Below, one piece after another: positions 25,422 to 35,688 of a stretch of DNA of 64,000 nt. The DNA comes from Aromatoleum aromaticum EbN1 (lineage in GTDB: Bacteria; Pseudomonadota; Gammaproteobacteria; Burkholderiales; Rhodocyclaceae): NCBI RefSeq assembly GCF_000025965.1, contig NC_006513.1, positions 3,038,001 to 3,102,000 on the forward strand, given 5' to 3'. Every line of letters begins with the position of its first letter. The first letter of the stretch is position 1. Position numbers and translations under genes: made by a program. A model generated the notes under the pieces. It did no database searches and had not been told where the DNA came from. It saw only the letters and a list, made by a program, of their open reading frames with translations.

Positions 25422-27194
25422 ATGAAAACAAAGACGATTTTGCATCGTCGGGGTATGTTCGCGCCGTCGATCCTGGCCGTGTCGGTGGCGGCGGCCTGCT
25501 GGGCGCCGGATAGCCAGGCGTTTCGCTTCGGCTCCCAGGAAGGGCTGTCGGGCAGCCTGGACAGCACGATCTCGTTCGGCGTCGCGAGCCGGCTCGAATC
25601 GCCGAGCTGCTCGGTAATCAGCAACGACAGCGGCGGCTGCAACAACACGACGAACAACGAGCTGCACACCAAGCAGGCCGGAAACGGCTACGCGAATGCC
25701 GACTTCAACTACACGAACTTCGACGACGGCAACCTCAACTACGACGAGGACGACATCGTTTCCGCCGCGTTGAAGGGCACGCACGACCTGTCGCTGAAGT
25801 ACCCCGGTGGTTGGAGCGCGCTTGCCCGGGTGAACTGGTTCCACGACTGGAAAGCGGACGACACCGAGCGCACCGATGTCGCGAGCGAGGCGACCGACGA
25901 TGCGACGCTGCTCGACCTGTGGGTCGCGAAGACGTTCAGCCTCGGCGACCGTCGCGGCAAGGTGAAAGTCGGCAACCAGGTGCTGTCGTGGGGCGAAGAC
26001 ATTTTCATCGTCGGTGGCGTGAACCAGATCAACGCAATCGACCTGCAGAAATTCCACGTTCCGGGCACGCAGCTGAAGGAGATTTTCATCCCGGCGCAGA
26101 TGATTTCCGCTTCGATGGATCTGACCGAGCAGCTCGGTGTCGAGGGGTACTACCAGTGGCGCTGGAACAGCTTCAAGTTCGACCCGTCCGGCACGTTCTT
26201 CTCGACGGTCGACGTGCTCGGCAAGGGGCGGCGTATCGCGTACGTGCCGACGAGCATCATCGAGGATTTTGCCGGACCCGGCGCGTGCGCGGACCTGCCG
26301 AACGGACGCTGCGGCGACAATCCCGGGCTCCCCGATGCCGATCTCGTCGCCGCCGGGATCGCGACGCCGTATCTCGGCCAGGACGAGCCGAAGAAAGGCG
26401 GCCAGTACGGCGTGAATTTCCGCTACAACGCCGCGGAGATCGACACCGAGTTCGCGTTCACCTACCAGCGCTACCACGACAAGCTGCCGTTCCTCGGCTT
26501 CACCGGCAGCCCGGAAGGCGCGGTCACCGGCTATTTCCTTGCGTACGGCGAGGACAAGGACCTGTACGCGATCTCGGCGAACTCCAAGCTGATGAACGTT
26601 GCCGTCGGCGCGGAATTGTCGTACCGCCCTGACGACAGCGTCGGCGTCGACCCGACGGTGCCGTTCGCGGGGAGGTTCAGCAGCTACGAGAACGGCAGTC
26701 ATCCCGGTTTCGTCGAGGAGGAGAAATACCAGTTCCACCTCACCGGCTTCTACACGTTCTCGCACAACGACCCGCTCGGCGGCATCGCGAAGGCGCTCGG
26801 CGCGGTGGACGGCTTCATCCTCGCCGAGGCTGCGGTCGCGCATTACCCGGGCCTCGACCGCAGCGGCGTGACGCCTTACTTCCTGCCCGACTATTCGCTG
26901 CCGGACAAGACCTCGTGGGGCTACGTCGTCGAGGCCGCGCTGAACTACCCGAACGCGTGGGGCACCGGAGTCACGCTGACGCCGCAGATCGACTGGTACC
27001 ACGACGTCAATGGCACGACGCCGAACGGGCTGCCGTTCGTCGAAGGTCGCAAGGCGCTGACGCTGTCGCTGTTCGCAAACTACCGCGACGACTGGAAAGG
27101 CGGAATCCAGTGGGTCAACTTCTCCGGCGGCGGCGCGAACAACCTGATGCGCGACCGCGACTTCCTTTCCGCGAGCATTTCGCGTTCGTTCTGA
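25422..27194 (+). CDS. DUF1302 protein, probable outer-membrane beta-barrel
   Basis: Protein of 590 residues with a signal peptide ending near DSQAFRF (about residue 34). The rest is Asp/Gly/Tyr-rich, alternating sequence ending in an aromatic residue (SISRSF), typical of an outer-membrane barrel. It has a DUF1302 signature. It lies 27 bases after the DUF1329 gene with GGGAG upstream. The pair is known in Pseudomonas, Marinobacter and relatives near genes for hydrophobic substrates. The transport substrate is not deducible from sequence. Confidence 0.87.
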   Translation: MKTKTILHRRGMFAPSILAVSVAAACWAPDSQAFRFGSQEGLSGSLDSTISFGVASRLESPSCSVISNDSGGCNNTTNNELHTKQAGNGYANADFNYTNFDDGNLNYDEDDIVSAALKGTHDLSLKYPGGWSALARVNWFHDWKADDTERTDVASEATDDATLLDLWVAKTFSLGDRRGKVKVGNQVLSWGEDIFIVGGVNQINAIDLQKFHVPGTQLKEIFIPAQMISASMDLTEQLGVEGYYQWRWNSFKFDPSGTFFSTVDVLGKGRRIAYVPTSIIEDFAGPGACADLPNGRCGDNPGLPDADLVAAGIATPYLGQDEPKKGGQYGVNFRYNAAEIDTEFAFTYQRYHDKLPFLGFTGSPEGAVTGYFLAYGEDKDLYAISANSKLMNVAVGAELSYRPDDSVGVDPTVPFAGRFSSYENGSHPGFVEEEKYQFHLTGFYTFSHNDPLGGIAKALGAVDGFILAEAAVAHYPGLDRSGVTPYFLPDYSLPDKTSWGYVVEAALNYPNAWGTGVTLTPQIDWYHDVNGTTPNGLPFVEGRKALTLSLFANYRDDWKGGIQWVNFSGGGANNLMRDRDFLSASISRSF

Positions 27195-27251
27195 CTGAGA
27201 GCGCCGGCGCGGCGGAAGCTTTCCGCCGTGCCGGCCTGACGGATACCCAAC

Positions 27252-29615
27252 ATGATCGAAACACTGGTGCGTGCGTTGCAGCAGGCGTGCTTCCGGCACC
27301 GCCCGATGATCCTGCTCTCGCTGCTTGGCTTCACCGTGGTGATGGCGGTGTTCGCTTCCCGCCTCGAAATGAGCGCGGGCTTCGACAAGCAGCTGCCGCA
27401 GGACCACGAATACATCCAGACTTTCAACCAGTACCGCGACGTGCTGTTCGGTGCCAACCGCATCATCGTCACCGTCGAGGCGAAGAACGGCGACATCTGG
27501 AACGAGAAGGCGCTGACGAAACTCTACGACGTCACCCAGGCGGTGTTCTTCATGAAGGGCGTCGACCGCCGCACGGTGACGTCCCTGTGGACCCCGAACG
27601 CGCGGGCGGTGCAGATCACCGAGGAGGGCATGCGGGCCGAGGACGTGATCGGCGGCGACGTGACTGTCAAGGCGCTCACCGACGACAACATCGCGGCGAT
27701 CCGCGAGCGCACGATCGTCGGCGGCTTCGTCGGCAGCCTCGTCGCGAACGACTCGTCGTCCGCGATGGTCGTTGCCGAGCTTGCCGATCCCGATCCGCAG
27801 ACGGGTGAACGGCTGAATTACCAGGAATTCAGCGAGCGCCTCGAGCGCGAAATCCGCGACGCCTTCACCGACGACGACATCCGCATCCGCATCATCGGCT
27901 TCGCGAAGCAGATGGGGGATATCTCGGAAGGGGCGACCAGCGTCATCGAGTTCTTCGCACTCGCGTTCCTGCTGACTGCCGCGGCGGTTTACTGGTACAC
28001 GCGCTCGTGGCTGCTGACTTTCCTGCCGCTCGCCTGTTCGCTGGTGTCGGTCGTATGGCAGTTCGGCACGATCACGCTGCTCGGCTTCGGCCTCGACCCG
28101 CTCGCGATCCTGGTGCCGTTCCTGGTGTTCGCGATCGGCGTGTCGCACGGCATCCAGCAGGTGAACTACATCGCCAAGGAAGTCATCAACGGCGCCGACG
28201 GCTACACCGCCGCGAGCCGCAGTTTCACCGGGCTCCTCGTGCCCGGCACGCTTGCGCTGATCACCGCGTTCGTCGGCTTCGCGACGCTGGTGCTGGTGCC
28301 GATCCCGATGATCCGCGAGCTCGCGATCACCGCGTCGGTCGGCGTCGCGTACAAGATCGTCACGAACCTGATCATGCTGCCGGTGGTCGCGAGCTATTTC
28401 CGCTTCGACGACGCTTTCGTGCTGCGCGCAGGCAAGGTCGAGGCGATGCGCAACCGCATGATGTCGACGCTCGGAGTGCATATCGCGAATCCGCGCAATG
28501 CCGCGATCGGCACGCTGGTGTGCGTCGTGCTGATGGGCATCGCAGTATGGCAGAGCCAGGGCCGCCACGTCGGCCACGTGCTGCCGGGCGCCCCGGAACT
28601 GCACGACGATTCGCGCTACAACCAGGACGTCGAAGCAGTCGTCGGGCGCTACGGGCTCGGTCTGGATCTGCTGACGGTGGTCGTCGAATCGCCTGCGGAC
28701 GGGTGCTACCGCCACGACGTCATGAGCCATGTCGACCGCTTGACGTGGTATCTCGCGAACGTGCCCGGGGTGCTGTCGGCGCAGTCGCTGCCGAGCATGA
28801 CGAAGCTCGCCGCCTCCGGAGTCAACGAGGGCAACCCGAAATGGGCCGCGCTGCCGCGCGAGGAGCTGACGCTCGGCGAGGCGGTGCGCCAGGTGCCTGA
28901 AGGCATGCGGCTTTTCAACGCCGACTGCACGCTGCTGCCGGTCAATCTTTATCTGGCGGACCACAAGGCCTCGACGATCGAAGGAGTCGTCGCCGCGGTG
29001 AAGCATTTCCGCACGATGCAGCCGTTCGACGGCATTACCGTGCGACTGGCGAGCGGCAACGCCGGCGTGCAGGCGGCGACGAACGAAGTCGTCGAGCATT
29101 CCGAACTCCCGATGATGCTCTATGTGTACGCGACGATCCTCGTGCTGGTGTTCGCGGTGTATCGCGACTGGCGGGCGATGGTGGCGTGCTGCGTGCCGCT
29201 GACGCTGGCGACCTTCCTCGGCTACTGGTTCATGAAGGAGCTCGACATCGGGCTCACGGTGGCGACCTTGCCGGTGATGGTGCTGGCGGTCGGGATCGGT
29301 GTCGACTACGCGTTCTACATCTACAACCGGCTGCAGATGCACCTCGCGCATGGCGACGACATCGTCACGGCGTTCAAGCAGGCGCTGCGCGAGATCGGCG
29401 TGGCGACGGTATTCACCGCGGTGACGCTGTCGATCGGCGTCGCGACGTGGTCGTTCTCGGCGCTCAAGTTCCAGGCCGACATGGGGATGCTGCTGACCTT
29501 CATGTTCATGATGAACATGATCATGGCGATCACGCTGCTGCCGGCGCTGGCGGTCACGATCGACATGCTGATCCCGCGCCGCGGCCCGGTTCGCGCGCCG
29601 CTGATGGCTCATTGA
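27252..29615 (+). CDS. RND/MMPL superfamily transporter
   Basis: Inner-membrane protein of 787 residues with about 12 helices in two similar halves, each with a large periplasmic loop. It resembles the MMPL/HpnN-like branch of RND proteins that move lipids or sterol-like molecules. GVGVDYAFYIYNRL in the second half and GVSHGIQQVNYI in the first are the paired helix-4 motifs of the family. It lies 57 bases after the DUF1302 gene and is probably cotranscribed. Confidence 0.9.
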   Translation: MIETLVRALQQACFRHRPMILLSLLGFTVVMAVFASRLEMSAGFDKQLPQDHEYIQTFNQYRDVLFGANRIIVTVEAKNGDIWNEKALTKLYDVTQAVFFMKGVDRRTVTSLWTPNARAVQITEEGMRAEDVIGGDVTVKALTDDNIAAIRERTIVGGFVGSLVANDSSSAMVVAELADPDPQTGERLNYQEFSERLEREIRDAFTDDDIRIRIIGFAKQMGDISEGATSVIEFFALAFLLTAAAVYWYTRSWLLTFLPLACSLVSVVWQFGTITLLGFGLDPLAILVPFLVFAIGVSHGIQQVNYIAKEVINGADGYTAASRSFTGLLVPGTLALITAFVGFATLVLVPIPMIRELAITASVGVAYKIVTNLIMLPVVASYFRFDDAFVLRAGKVEAMRNRMMSTLGVHIANPRNAAIGTLVCVVLMGIAVWQSQGRHVGHVLPGAPELHDDSRYNQDVEAVVGRYGLGLDLLTVVVESPADGCYRHDVMSHVDRLTWYLANVPGVLSAQSLPSMTKLAASGVNEGNPKWAALPREELTLGEAVRQVPEGMRLFNADCTLLPVNLYLADHKASTIEGVVAAVKHFRTMQPFDGITVRLASGNAGVQAATNEVVEHSELPMMLYVYATILVLVFAVYRDWRAMVACCVPLTLATFLGYWFMKELDIGLTVATLPVMVLAVGIGVDYAFYIYNRLQMHLAHGDDIVTAFKQALREIGVATVFTAVTLSIGVATWSFSALKFQADMGMLLTFMFMMNMIMAITLLPALAVTIDMLIPRRGPVRAPLMAH

Positions 29616-29625
29616 GGAGATGCCG

Positions 29626-30606
29626 GTGAAAAGATCGAACCGATTCGCGCGCGGCATCATGGCACTGGGCCTTGCGATTGGCGCCCTGGCGTGCGCTGCC
29701 GCCCCGGCCGCCCCGGAGAGCATCACGGCGACCGTGCCGGCGATGAAGGCAAGGCTCGCGGCGAAAGTGCCGCTGACCGGCATCGCCCGCGCCCGCAACG
29801 CGCTCGTCGCGGTCGGCGACTACGGCATGATCGTGCGCTCGACCGACGGCGGCAATATCTGGCAGCAGGCCGAGGCGCCGGTCAGCGCGCTGCTGACGGC
29901 GGTCCATTTCGTCGATGAGCGGCATGGCTGGGCGGTCGGCCACGGTGGCGTGATCCTCGGCAGCGACGATGGCGGCGCGAGCTGGAAGCTGCTCGAGGTG
30001 CTCGACGAGCGCCCGGTGCTGCTGTCGGTGCATTTCCTCGACGCGGAGCGGGGCTACGTGACGGGTGCGTACGGCGTGGCGTTCCGCACCGCCGACGGCG
30101 GGCGCAGCTGGACGCCGATGGCGGTGGGCAGCGGCCAGGATGCCGACTTCCACCTCAACCACCTGTTCTCGGTGCGCGACGGCACGCTGTTCATTGCGGG
30201 CGAAAGCGGCCTGGCGTTCCGCTCGACCGATCGCGGCGCGAGCTGGACGAAGCTCGATACCGGCGTGTCCGGCTCGTTATGGAGCGGATTCGAGCTCGGC
30301 GGCGGCGAAGTCGTGCTGCTCGGCATGAGCGGCAAGGTCATCACGAGCCGGGACAGCGGCGATACCTGGCAGGCGCGCGACACCGGCACCGAGCAGTCCC
30401 TGACTGCCGGCATCACGACGACCGATGGCGGCGTGATCGTCGTCGGGGCGGGTGGCGTGGTGCTGCGCGGCAAAGGCAGCGGCCCGCTGCAGCTGGAAAT
30501 CCGGCCCGACCGGCAGAACCTCGCCGCAGTGATGACCGCCCCGGACAGCGGTGGCGTCGTCGTGGCCGGGCAACTCGGCGTCGAGCGGCTCGTGCCGGCG
30601 CGCTGA
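29626..30606 (+). CDS. Ycf48-like beta-propeller, exported
   Basis: Protein of 326 residues from GTG at 29626 (GAGGAG 6 bases upstream); an ATG at 29620 overlaps that ribosome site. It has a signal peptide (about 1-28). Repeated motifs like DGGNIWQQ, DGGASWKLL, DGGRSWTPM, DRGASWTKL and DSGDTWQAR mark the blades of a Ycf48/BNR-like propeller. It follows the RND gene by 10 bases. DUF1329, DUF1302, RND and Ycf48-like genes recur together, suggesting one envelope-spanning system. Confidence 0.87.
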   Translation: MKRSNRFARGIMALGLAIGALACAAAPAAPESITATVPAMKARLAAKVPLTGIARARNALVAVGDYGMIVRSTDGGNIWQQAEAPVSALLTAVHFVDERHGWAVGHGGVILGSDDGGASWKLLEVLDERPVLLSVHFLDAERGYVTGAYGVAFRTADGGRSWTPMAVGSGQDADFHLNHLFSVRDGTLFIAGESGLAFRSTDRGASWTKLDTGVSGSLWSGFELGGGEVVLLGMSGKVITSRDSGDTWQARDTGTEQSLTAGITTTDGGVIVVGAGGVVLRGKGSGPLQLEIRPDRQNLAAVMTAPDSGGVVVAGQLGVERLVPAR

Positions 30607-30633
30607 TTCAGAACATTCCGTGGAGACCTCCGC

Positions 30634-31116
30634 ATGCTGACAAAACTGATGGCGCTGCTGTCCGGCGAACTCCAGCCCGAAGGACTGGAAACCGGGCCGT
30701 TCGAGCGACGCCATATTGCCGTCGCGGTCCTGCTGCTCGAAGCGATGTACATCGATCACCGCGCCACCGAGCGCGAACACGCCGCCGTCGGCCGCCTGCT
30801 GCACCAGCATTTCGGCCTGACGGAGGACGTCGCACGCCAGCTCGTCGCCATCGCCGACGAACGTTTCGCCGAAGTGCTCGACGACTGGGAGTTCGCCGAA
30901 GCGGTGCGCGCGGGCTTCGACGCGGCCGAGCGGCAAGAGGTGCTGACGATGTTGTGGGAGGTGGCCTATGCGGACGGTGATCTCGTCCGTCTCGAGGACC
31001 GCCTGATGAACCGGCTCGCGAAGCAGCTCGAAATCGGGCCGCAGGCCGCGGATGCGGCACGGGCTGCCGCGGTGGCGCGCGCCGGGCTGCTCGATGATGG
31101 TGCCAGCGGAACCTGA
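30634..31116 (+). CDS. TerB-like protein
   Basis: Cytoplasmic all-helical protein of 160 residues resembling the TerB (tellurite-resistance/DnaJ-linked) fold, with paired acidic helices LEAMYIDHRATEREH and WEVAYADGDLVRLED. GGAGACCTCC precedes the ATG. It lies between the envelope cluster and qhpA; which transcript it belongs to is unclear. TerB-like domains may bind metal ions; the role here is unknown. Confidence 0.75.
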   Translation: MLTKLMALLSGELQPEGLETGPFERRHIAVAVLLLEAMYIDHRATEREHAAVGRLLHQHFGLTEDVARQLVAIADERFAEVLDDWEFAEAVRAGFDAAERQEVLTMLWEVAYADGDLVRLEDRLMNRLAKQLEIGPQAADAARAAAVARAGLLDDGASGT

Positions 31117-31186
31117 CGGGGACGAGAGGCGCAACGATGAGCATTCCTCAAAATGAAGAACCACTTGGGTGGAAACGGAGGGCGAT

Positions 31187-32833
31187 GTGAAGGCGCAAAT
31201 GAGCGAGGCGTTTCGCGAAGGGATTCGCGACGGGATTCGCGACGCAATGCAGTGTGGGGCAAGGATCGCCGGCGTTCTGGCCGTCGCGACGGGCGTGGCC
31301 GGTGTGGCGCACGCGGCGAACGGTGACGTCGCGGCGCAGCAGCTGCTCGAGGCGAAGTGCGGCGCCTGTCACCTCGACAACGGCAAGCTGAACCGCATCT
31401 CGGAGATCCGCAAGAGCCCGGAAGGCTGGGACATGACGGTCGTGCGCATGGGCATCTGGCACAAGGTCGAGCTGACGCCCGGCGAGCGGCAGACGATCGT
31501 CAAGTACCTCGCCGACCGGCAGGGCCTCGCGCCGTCGGAGAGTGCGCCCTACCGTCCGCTCACCGAACGCCAGCCGAACATGCAGGACACTGCGCCCGAC
31601 GAGGAACTCGCGCAGATGTGCGGACGCTGCCACAGCTATGGACGCGTCGCGCTGCAGCGGCGTGACGAAGGCGAATGGCGCAAGCTGATGCACACTCACC
31701 TGGGCCAGTTCCCGAGCGCGGAATATTCCGCGATGGGCCGCGACCGCAACTGGTGGGAGATCGCCCGCGACCAGTTGCCGCCTCGGCTGGCGGCGCTGTA
31801 CCCCAAGGACACGCCGGTCTGGCGCGAATGGCGCAGCGCGCAGCACCGCCCTGCGACGGGGAGCTGGGTCGTCGCTGGCGAGCGCCCGGGCTGGGGGGCG
31901 TACACGGGCACGATGACGGCGCGTGCCGCCGGGCCGGATCGCTACGAAGTGAGCTACGAGCTGCGCTTTGGCGTCGGCAACACGGTGCGCGGGCAGGGCG
32001 ACGCGATCGTCTACACCGGGTACGAATGGCGCGGCTCGGCGAAGCTCGGCAACGAGGACACGCGTTCGATCTTCGCGCTGAGCCCGGATGGTTCCCGCAT
32101 GTCGGGACGGTGGTTCCTCAAGGGGGCCGACGAAATCGGGGCCCGCTTCGAAGCGGTGCGCGCGGACAACGCGGTGAAGAACGAACTCGTCGCAATTACG
32201 CCGCGGATGCTGCGCAACGACGCGACGACGGACTTGACGCTCGCCGGCGTCGCGCTCGATGCGAATGTCGACTTCGGCCCCGGCATCGAAGTCGTCGAAT
32301 GGCTCGGCACATCGCCCGGCGGGCTGAAAGTGCGCGTCCGCGTCGCGGTCGATGCGCCGGAAGGAGTGCGTACGGTTGTCGTCGGCGGCCGCGAGTCCGC
32401 GCAGACCGTCGCGGTGTTCAATCGCTTCGACACGGTGCGCGTCGAGCCGGCGTTCGCGGTCGCGCGGCTCGGCGGCGGCACCGTCGCACCGATGAGCGCG
32501 CAGTTCGACGCCATCGCCTTCCTCAACGGCGCGGACGGCAAACCGGGCACCGACGACGATATCCGCCTCGGCAGCGTGCCCGCGACATGGTCGACCGAGC
32601 CGTTCGACGAGCGGGCGCGTCACGACGAGGACGCACGCTACGCGGGTCACATGGCGTCGCACGGCCAGTTCGTGCCTTCCTTTGCCGGCCCCAACCCGCT
32701 GCGACGCGGCGGCATCAACAACGTCGGCAACCTGTCGGTCATCGCGACGGTTGCCGACGGCGACCAGACCCTTAACGGCAAAGGCCAGCTGATGGTGGTT
32801 GCGCAGCGCTGGAACCCGACACCGCTGCGCTGA
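31187..32833 (+). CDS. qhpA: Quinohemoprotein amine dehydrogenase alpha subunit (QhpA)
   Basis: Periplasmic dihaem subunit, about 548 residues, that accepts electrons from the CTQ cofactor of the gamma subunit during oxidation of primary amines. A signal sequence (ending near VAHAANG) precedes two haem c sites, CGACH and CGRCH. Three beta-rich domains follow. GTG at 31187 with GGAGGG upstream is preferred; GTG 31169 or ATG 31199 are alternatives. It is first of the order A-D-C-B-F-E. Confidence 0.93.
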   Translation: MKAQMSEAFREGIRDGIRDAMQCGARIAGVLAVATGVAGVAHAANGDVAAQQLLEAKCGACHLDNGKLNRISEIRKSPEGWDMTVVRMGIWHKVELTPGERQTIVKYLADRQGLAPSESAPYRPLTERQPNMQDTAPDEELAQMCGRCHSYGRVALQRRDEGEWRKLMHTHLGQFPSAEYSAMGRDRNWWEIARDQLPPRLAALYPKDTPVWREWRSAQHRPATGSWVVAGERPGWGAYTGTMTARAAGPDRYEVSYELRFGVGNTVRGQGDAIVYTGYEWRGSAKLGNEDTRSIFALSPDGSRMSGRWFLKGADEIGARFEAVRADNAVKNELVAITPRMLRNDATTDLTLAGVALDANVDFGPGIEVVEWLGTSPGGLKVRVRVAVDAPEGVRTVVVGGRESAQTVAVFNRFDTVRVEPAFAVARLGGGTVAPMSAQFDAIAFLNGADGKPGTDDDIRLGSVPATWSTEPFDERARHDEDARYAGHMASHGQFVPSFAGPNPLRRGGINNVGNLSVIATVADGDQTLNGKGQLMVVAQRWNPTPLR

Positions 32834-32845
32834 AGGAGACATCCC

Positions 32846-34279
32846 GTGACGACATTACAGGTGCAGGCGCACAACTATCGTTCGATCCGCTCCGGCGGCC
32901 GGCATGTCCTGCTGCATGTGCCGACGACGTCGATCTTCGAGCTCGATCCGGCCGCGACCGACCTGCTCGGGCTGTTCGAGTCGACGCCCGCGGTCGCCGC
33001 CGACGACATCCAGGCGCGCTTTGACGGGCGCTATTCGCCGGGCGAGCTATGCGACAGCCTCAGCGATTTCATCGAGCTGGGGATCGTCGCACCGCAGCCG
33101 AAGCACTACGAGATCCCGCCGCGGCTGGTCGAGCGCTCGCCGCTGAAGACGCTCGTGCTGACGCTGACGACCGGCTGCAACCTCGGCTGCAGCTACTGCT
33201 ATCGCGAGGACCTGACTTCGCCGAAGAACTCATCGGTGATGGACTACCAGACCGGCACGCGCTCGATCGACCTGCTGCTCGCCGAAGCGAGCGAGAACGA
33301 GCGTGTCGCGGTGGTGTTCTTCGGCGGCGAGCCGCTGACGCGCATCGCGGTGATCCGCGACCTCGTCGAATACGCCGAACAGAAGGCCGCGGCCGCCGGC
33401 AAGGACGTCGAGTTCTCGCTGACGACCAACGCGACGCTGCTCACCGACGACGTCATCGATTTCCTCGATGCGCACCGCTTCGGCATCACCGTCAGCATCG
33501 ACGGCGGCGAAGCGCAGCACGACCGGCATCGCCGCACGATCGCCGGCGGCGGCACTTACAAGACCGTCGCGATGCGCGTGCAGCGCCTGCTCGAACGCTA
33601 CAAGTCGCGCCCGGTCGGCGCCCGCGTGACGCTCGCCTCGGGCAACATCGATGTCGCCGGCATCTACCGGCACCTGCACGACGAGCTCGGCTTCTTCGAA
33701 GTCGGCTTCGCGCCGGCGACCGCGGGACCGGATTCCCCGGTCGGGCTGTCGCCGCAGGAGCTCGACGAAGTGTTCGCGGCGATGCAGGCGCTCGGCCGCG
33801 AATACGTCGGCGAAGCCAAGCGCGGCCGGCGCCACGGCTTCGGCAACATGCACCAGCTGATGACCGACCTGTGGATGGGTACGCGCAAGGTGCTGCCGTG
33901 CGGCGCCGGCGTCGGCCTGCTCGCGGTCGGGACGACCGGCAAGATCTCGCTGTGCCACCGCTTCACCGGCTCCGACTCCGACCTCGCCGGTTTCGGCGAC
34001 GTGACGAGCGGCATCGCGCGCGAGTCGCTGTCCGGTTTCGTCAGCGCCGCGCAGAACCCGCACGCCGCGTGCCGCACGTGCCCGGCGCGAAGCCTGTGCG
34101 CGGGCGGCTGCTACCACGAATCGTATTCCCGCTACGGCGACCCGTTCCTGCCGACTTTCGAGTACTGCGAGCAGATCCGTGCCTGGATCGCGTTCGGCCT
34201 CGAAGCCTTCGGCGAGATCGCGATCGCCAATCCGGCGTATTTCAACGCCTCCAACGCACAAAGGAGTGCCAGACAATGA
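32846..34279 (+). CDS. qhpD: QHNDH maturation radical-SAM/SPASM enzyme (QhpD)
   Basis: Cytoplasmic enzyme of 477 residues that forms the Cys-to-Asp/Glu thioether crosslinks in the gamma-subunit precursor. The N-terminal 95 residues look like a peptide-binding domain. The radical-SAM cluster is CNLGCSYC (C111, C115, C118). The C-terminal SPASM-type cysteines include LPCGAG, SLCHRF and [17 protein letters not shown] start. Its stop overlaps the qhpC start (ATGA), coupling enzyme and substrate. Confidence 0.95.
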   Translation: MTTLQVQAHNYRSIRSGGRHVLLHVPTTSIFELDPAATDLLGLFESTPAVAADDIQARFDGRYSPGELCDSLSDFIELGIVAPQPKHYEIPPRLVERSPLKTLVLTLTTGCNLGCSYCYREDLTSPKNSSVMDYQTGTRSIDLLLAEASENERVAVVFFGGEPLTRIAVIRDLVEYAEQKAAAAGKDVEFSLTTNATLLTDDVIDFLDAHRFGITVSIDGGEAQHDRHRRTIAGGGTYKTVAMRVQRLLERYKSRPVGARVTLASGNIDVAGIYRHLHDELGFFEVGFAPATAGPDSPVGLSPQELDEVFAAMQALGREYVGEAKRGRRHGFGNMHQLMTDLWMGTRKVLPCGAGVGLLAVGTTGKISLCHRFTGSDSDLAGFGDVTSGIARESLSGFVSAAQNPHAACRTCPARSLCAGGCYHESYSRYGDPFLPTFEYCEQIRAWIAFGLEAFGEIAIANPAYFNASNAQRSARQ

Positions 34280-34596
34280 AACGCTTGCGAGCCCTCAACC
34301 ACAAGGCACAGCTGCTCGAACACGCCGTGCAGGAAGGCCACAGCGAGGAAGTGCAGCTGATGAGCAGCGTCGTCGGCTGCACGACGACTTTCGATCCGGG
34401 CTGGGAAATCGACGCTTTCGGCGGACTGGCCAGCCTGTGCCAGCCGATGGAGGCGGATCTCTACGGCTGCACCGATCCATGCTGGTGGCCGGCGCAGCTC
34501 GCCGACGGCCTGAACAGCGCACGCGACTGGACCGACGGCAAGAACTCGGCGCTGCGCGACTGGCGCGAGCTGCAGACCCTGTTCCCGGGAGATTGA
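34276..34596 (+). CDS. qhpC: QHNDH gamma subunit precursor, CTQ-bearing (QhpC)
   Basis: Small catalytic subunit of 106 residues: a 28-residue leader followed by the mature peptide. Numbering from residue 29, all cofactor residues of the characterised enzymes are present. C37 and W43 would form the cysteine tryptophylquinone. The three thioether pairs are C7-E16, C27-D33 and C41-D49. The Trp must be doubly oxygenated during maturation. The substrate peptide is complete although the usual oxygenase gene is not seen (see the U32 pair). Confidence 0.95.
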   Translation: MKRLRALNHKAQLLEHAVQEGHSEEVQLMSSVVGCTTTFDPGWEIDAFGGLASLCQPMEADLYGCTDPCWWPAQLADGLNSARDWTDGKNSALRDWRELQTLFPGD

Positions 34597-34601
34597 GCAT
34601 C

Positions 34602-35675
34602 ATGAAGAAACTGCTCGTTGCGCTGTGCTGCGTTGCGGCATCGGCGTCCGCGGTCGCCGCGGAATACCTGCTGACGGTGACGCGGCCGAACACCCTGCAC
34701 GTCATCGACCCGGCCAAGCGCGAAGTGGTGCGTTCGATCGCGATCCCCGGTGACGGCGTGCCGGGCACGATCACGGTGCCGAAAGACGGCAAAGTTGCCT
34801 ACGTGCTGACCAACCGCATGGAAAGCGTCGTCGGCATCGACCTCGACAGCGGCAACCAGGTGTTCCGCGCCGACTTCTCGAGTCCCGGCAGGCGCGTCAA
34901 GGGCTTCTTTGCCGCCGCTGTCAGCGAGGACGGGCGCGAGCTGTACGTGCACCAGGCGCCGGTCATGCTCGGGCGCTCCGAGTACCAGGTCGAGGACACT
35001 TACATCGCGGTGTTCGACACCGCCGACGGCGTGGGCGCGAAACCTCGCCGCACATTCCCGGCGCCGCGCCGCATCAGCCTGCTGGCGCCGACCGGCAACA
35101 AGGATCACCTGCTCGCGCTCGGCTGGGACATGTACCTGTTCAACACCCGCAGCGGGACGATCGAGAAGACTTTCCCGATCCGCCACTGGGACCGTCCCGG
35201 CCTGGGCGAGCCGGACGTCCTGGCGATGTGGGGAACGTTCGAGCAGGCGCGCGCGTTGAGCACGCCGTACTTCGTCCCCAAGACCGATGTAGCGCCTGAT
35301 TCGGCCGAGGCGTTCAAGGCCGGCATCGCGGTGTTCGACCTCGACGCCGAGACGCTGAAGACGATCGAGTTCGAAAATGCGCAGACGGCGATGTTCTCGT
35401 CGGTGATCAATCCGGCCGCTCGCAACGAAGCGTTCCTCGTCATGAACCAGCTGTCGAAAGTCGATACCGAAACCGGCAAGCTGATCAAGCGCGTCGACCT
35501 CGAGCAGACGTTCTACGCCGTCAATATCTCGGGCGACGGCAAGGAAGTCTATATCGGCGGGGCGCTCGACAAGATTGCCATCCACGACGCCGAAACGCTC
35601 GAGAAAACCGGCGAGATCATGATGCCGGGCGGCGCGGACCAGTCGATCGGATGGTTGCGGGTCGTCAAGCGCTGA
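34602..35675 (+). CDS. qhpB: QHNDH beta subunit (QhpB)
   Basis: Periplasmic seven-bladed beta-propeller subunit of 357 residues. A signal peptide (MKKLLVALCC..., cleavage near AVAAEY) is followed by YVTN-like repeats such as NTLHVIDPAKREVV and AIHDAETLEK. It forms part of the alpha-beta-gamma amine dehydrogenase. It lies 5 bases after qhpC. Confidence 0.93.
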   Translation: MKKLLVALCCVAASASAVAAEYLLTVTRPNTLHVIDPAKREVVRSIAIPGDGVPGTITVPKDGKVAYVLTNRMESVVGIDLDSGNQVFRADFSSPGRRVKGFFAAAVSEDGRELYVHQAPVMLGRSEYQVEDTYIAVFDTADGVGAKPRRTFPAPRRISLLAPTGNKDHLLALGWDMYLFNTRSGTIEKTFPIRHWDRPGLGEPDVLAMWGTFEQARALSTPYFVPKTDVAPDSAEAFKAGIAVFDLDAETLKTIEFENAQTAMFSSVINPAARNEAFLVMNQLSKVDTETGKLIKRVDLEQTFYAVNISGDGKEVYIGGALDKIAIHDAETLEKTGEIMMPGGADQSIGWLRVVKR

Positions 35676-35688
35676 CGAGCGTCTCCGC

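Noticed and set aside
23937-29798. A 1953-codon open frame on the minus strand
   Set aside because: It lies antisense to four well-supported genes, has Arg/His/Asp-rich low-quality composition and arises from codon bias in GC-rich DNA.
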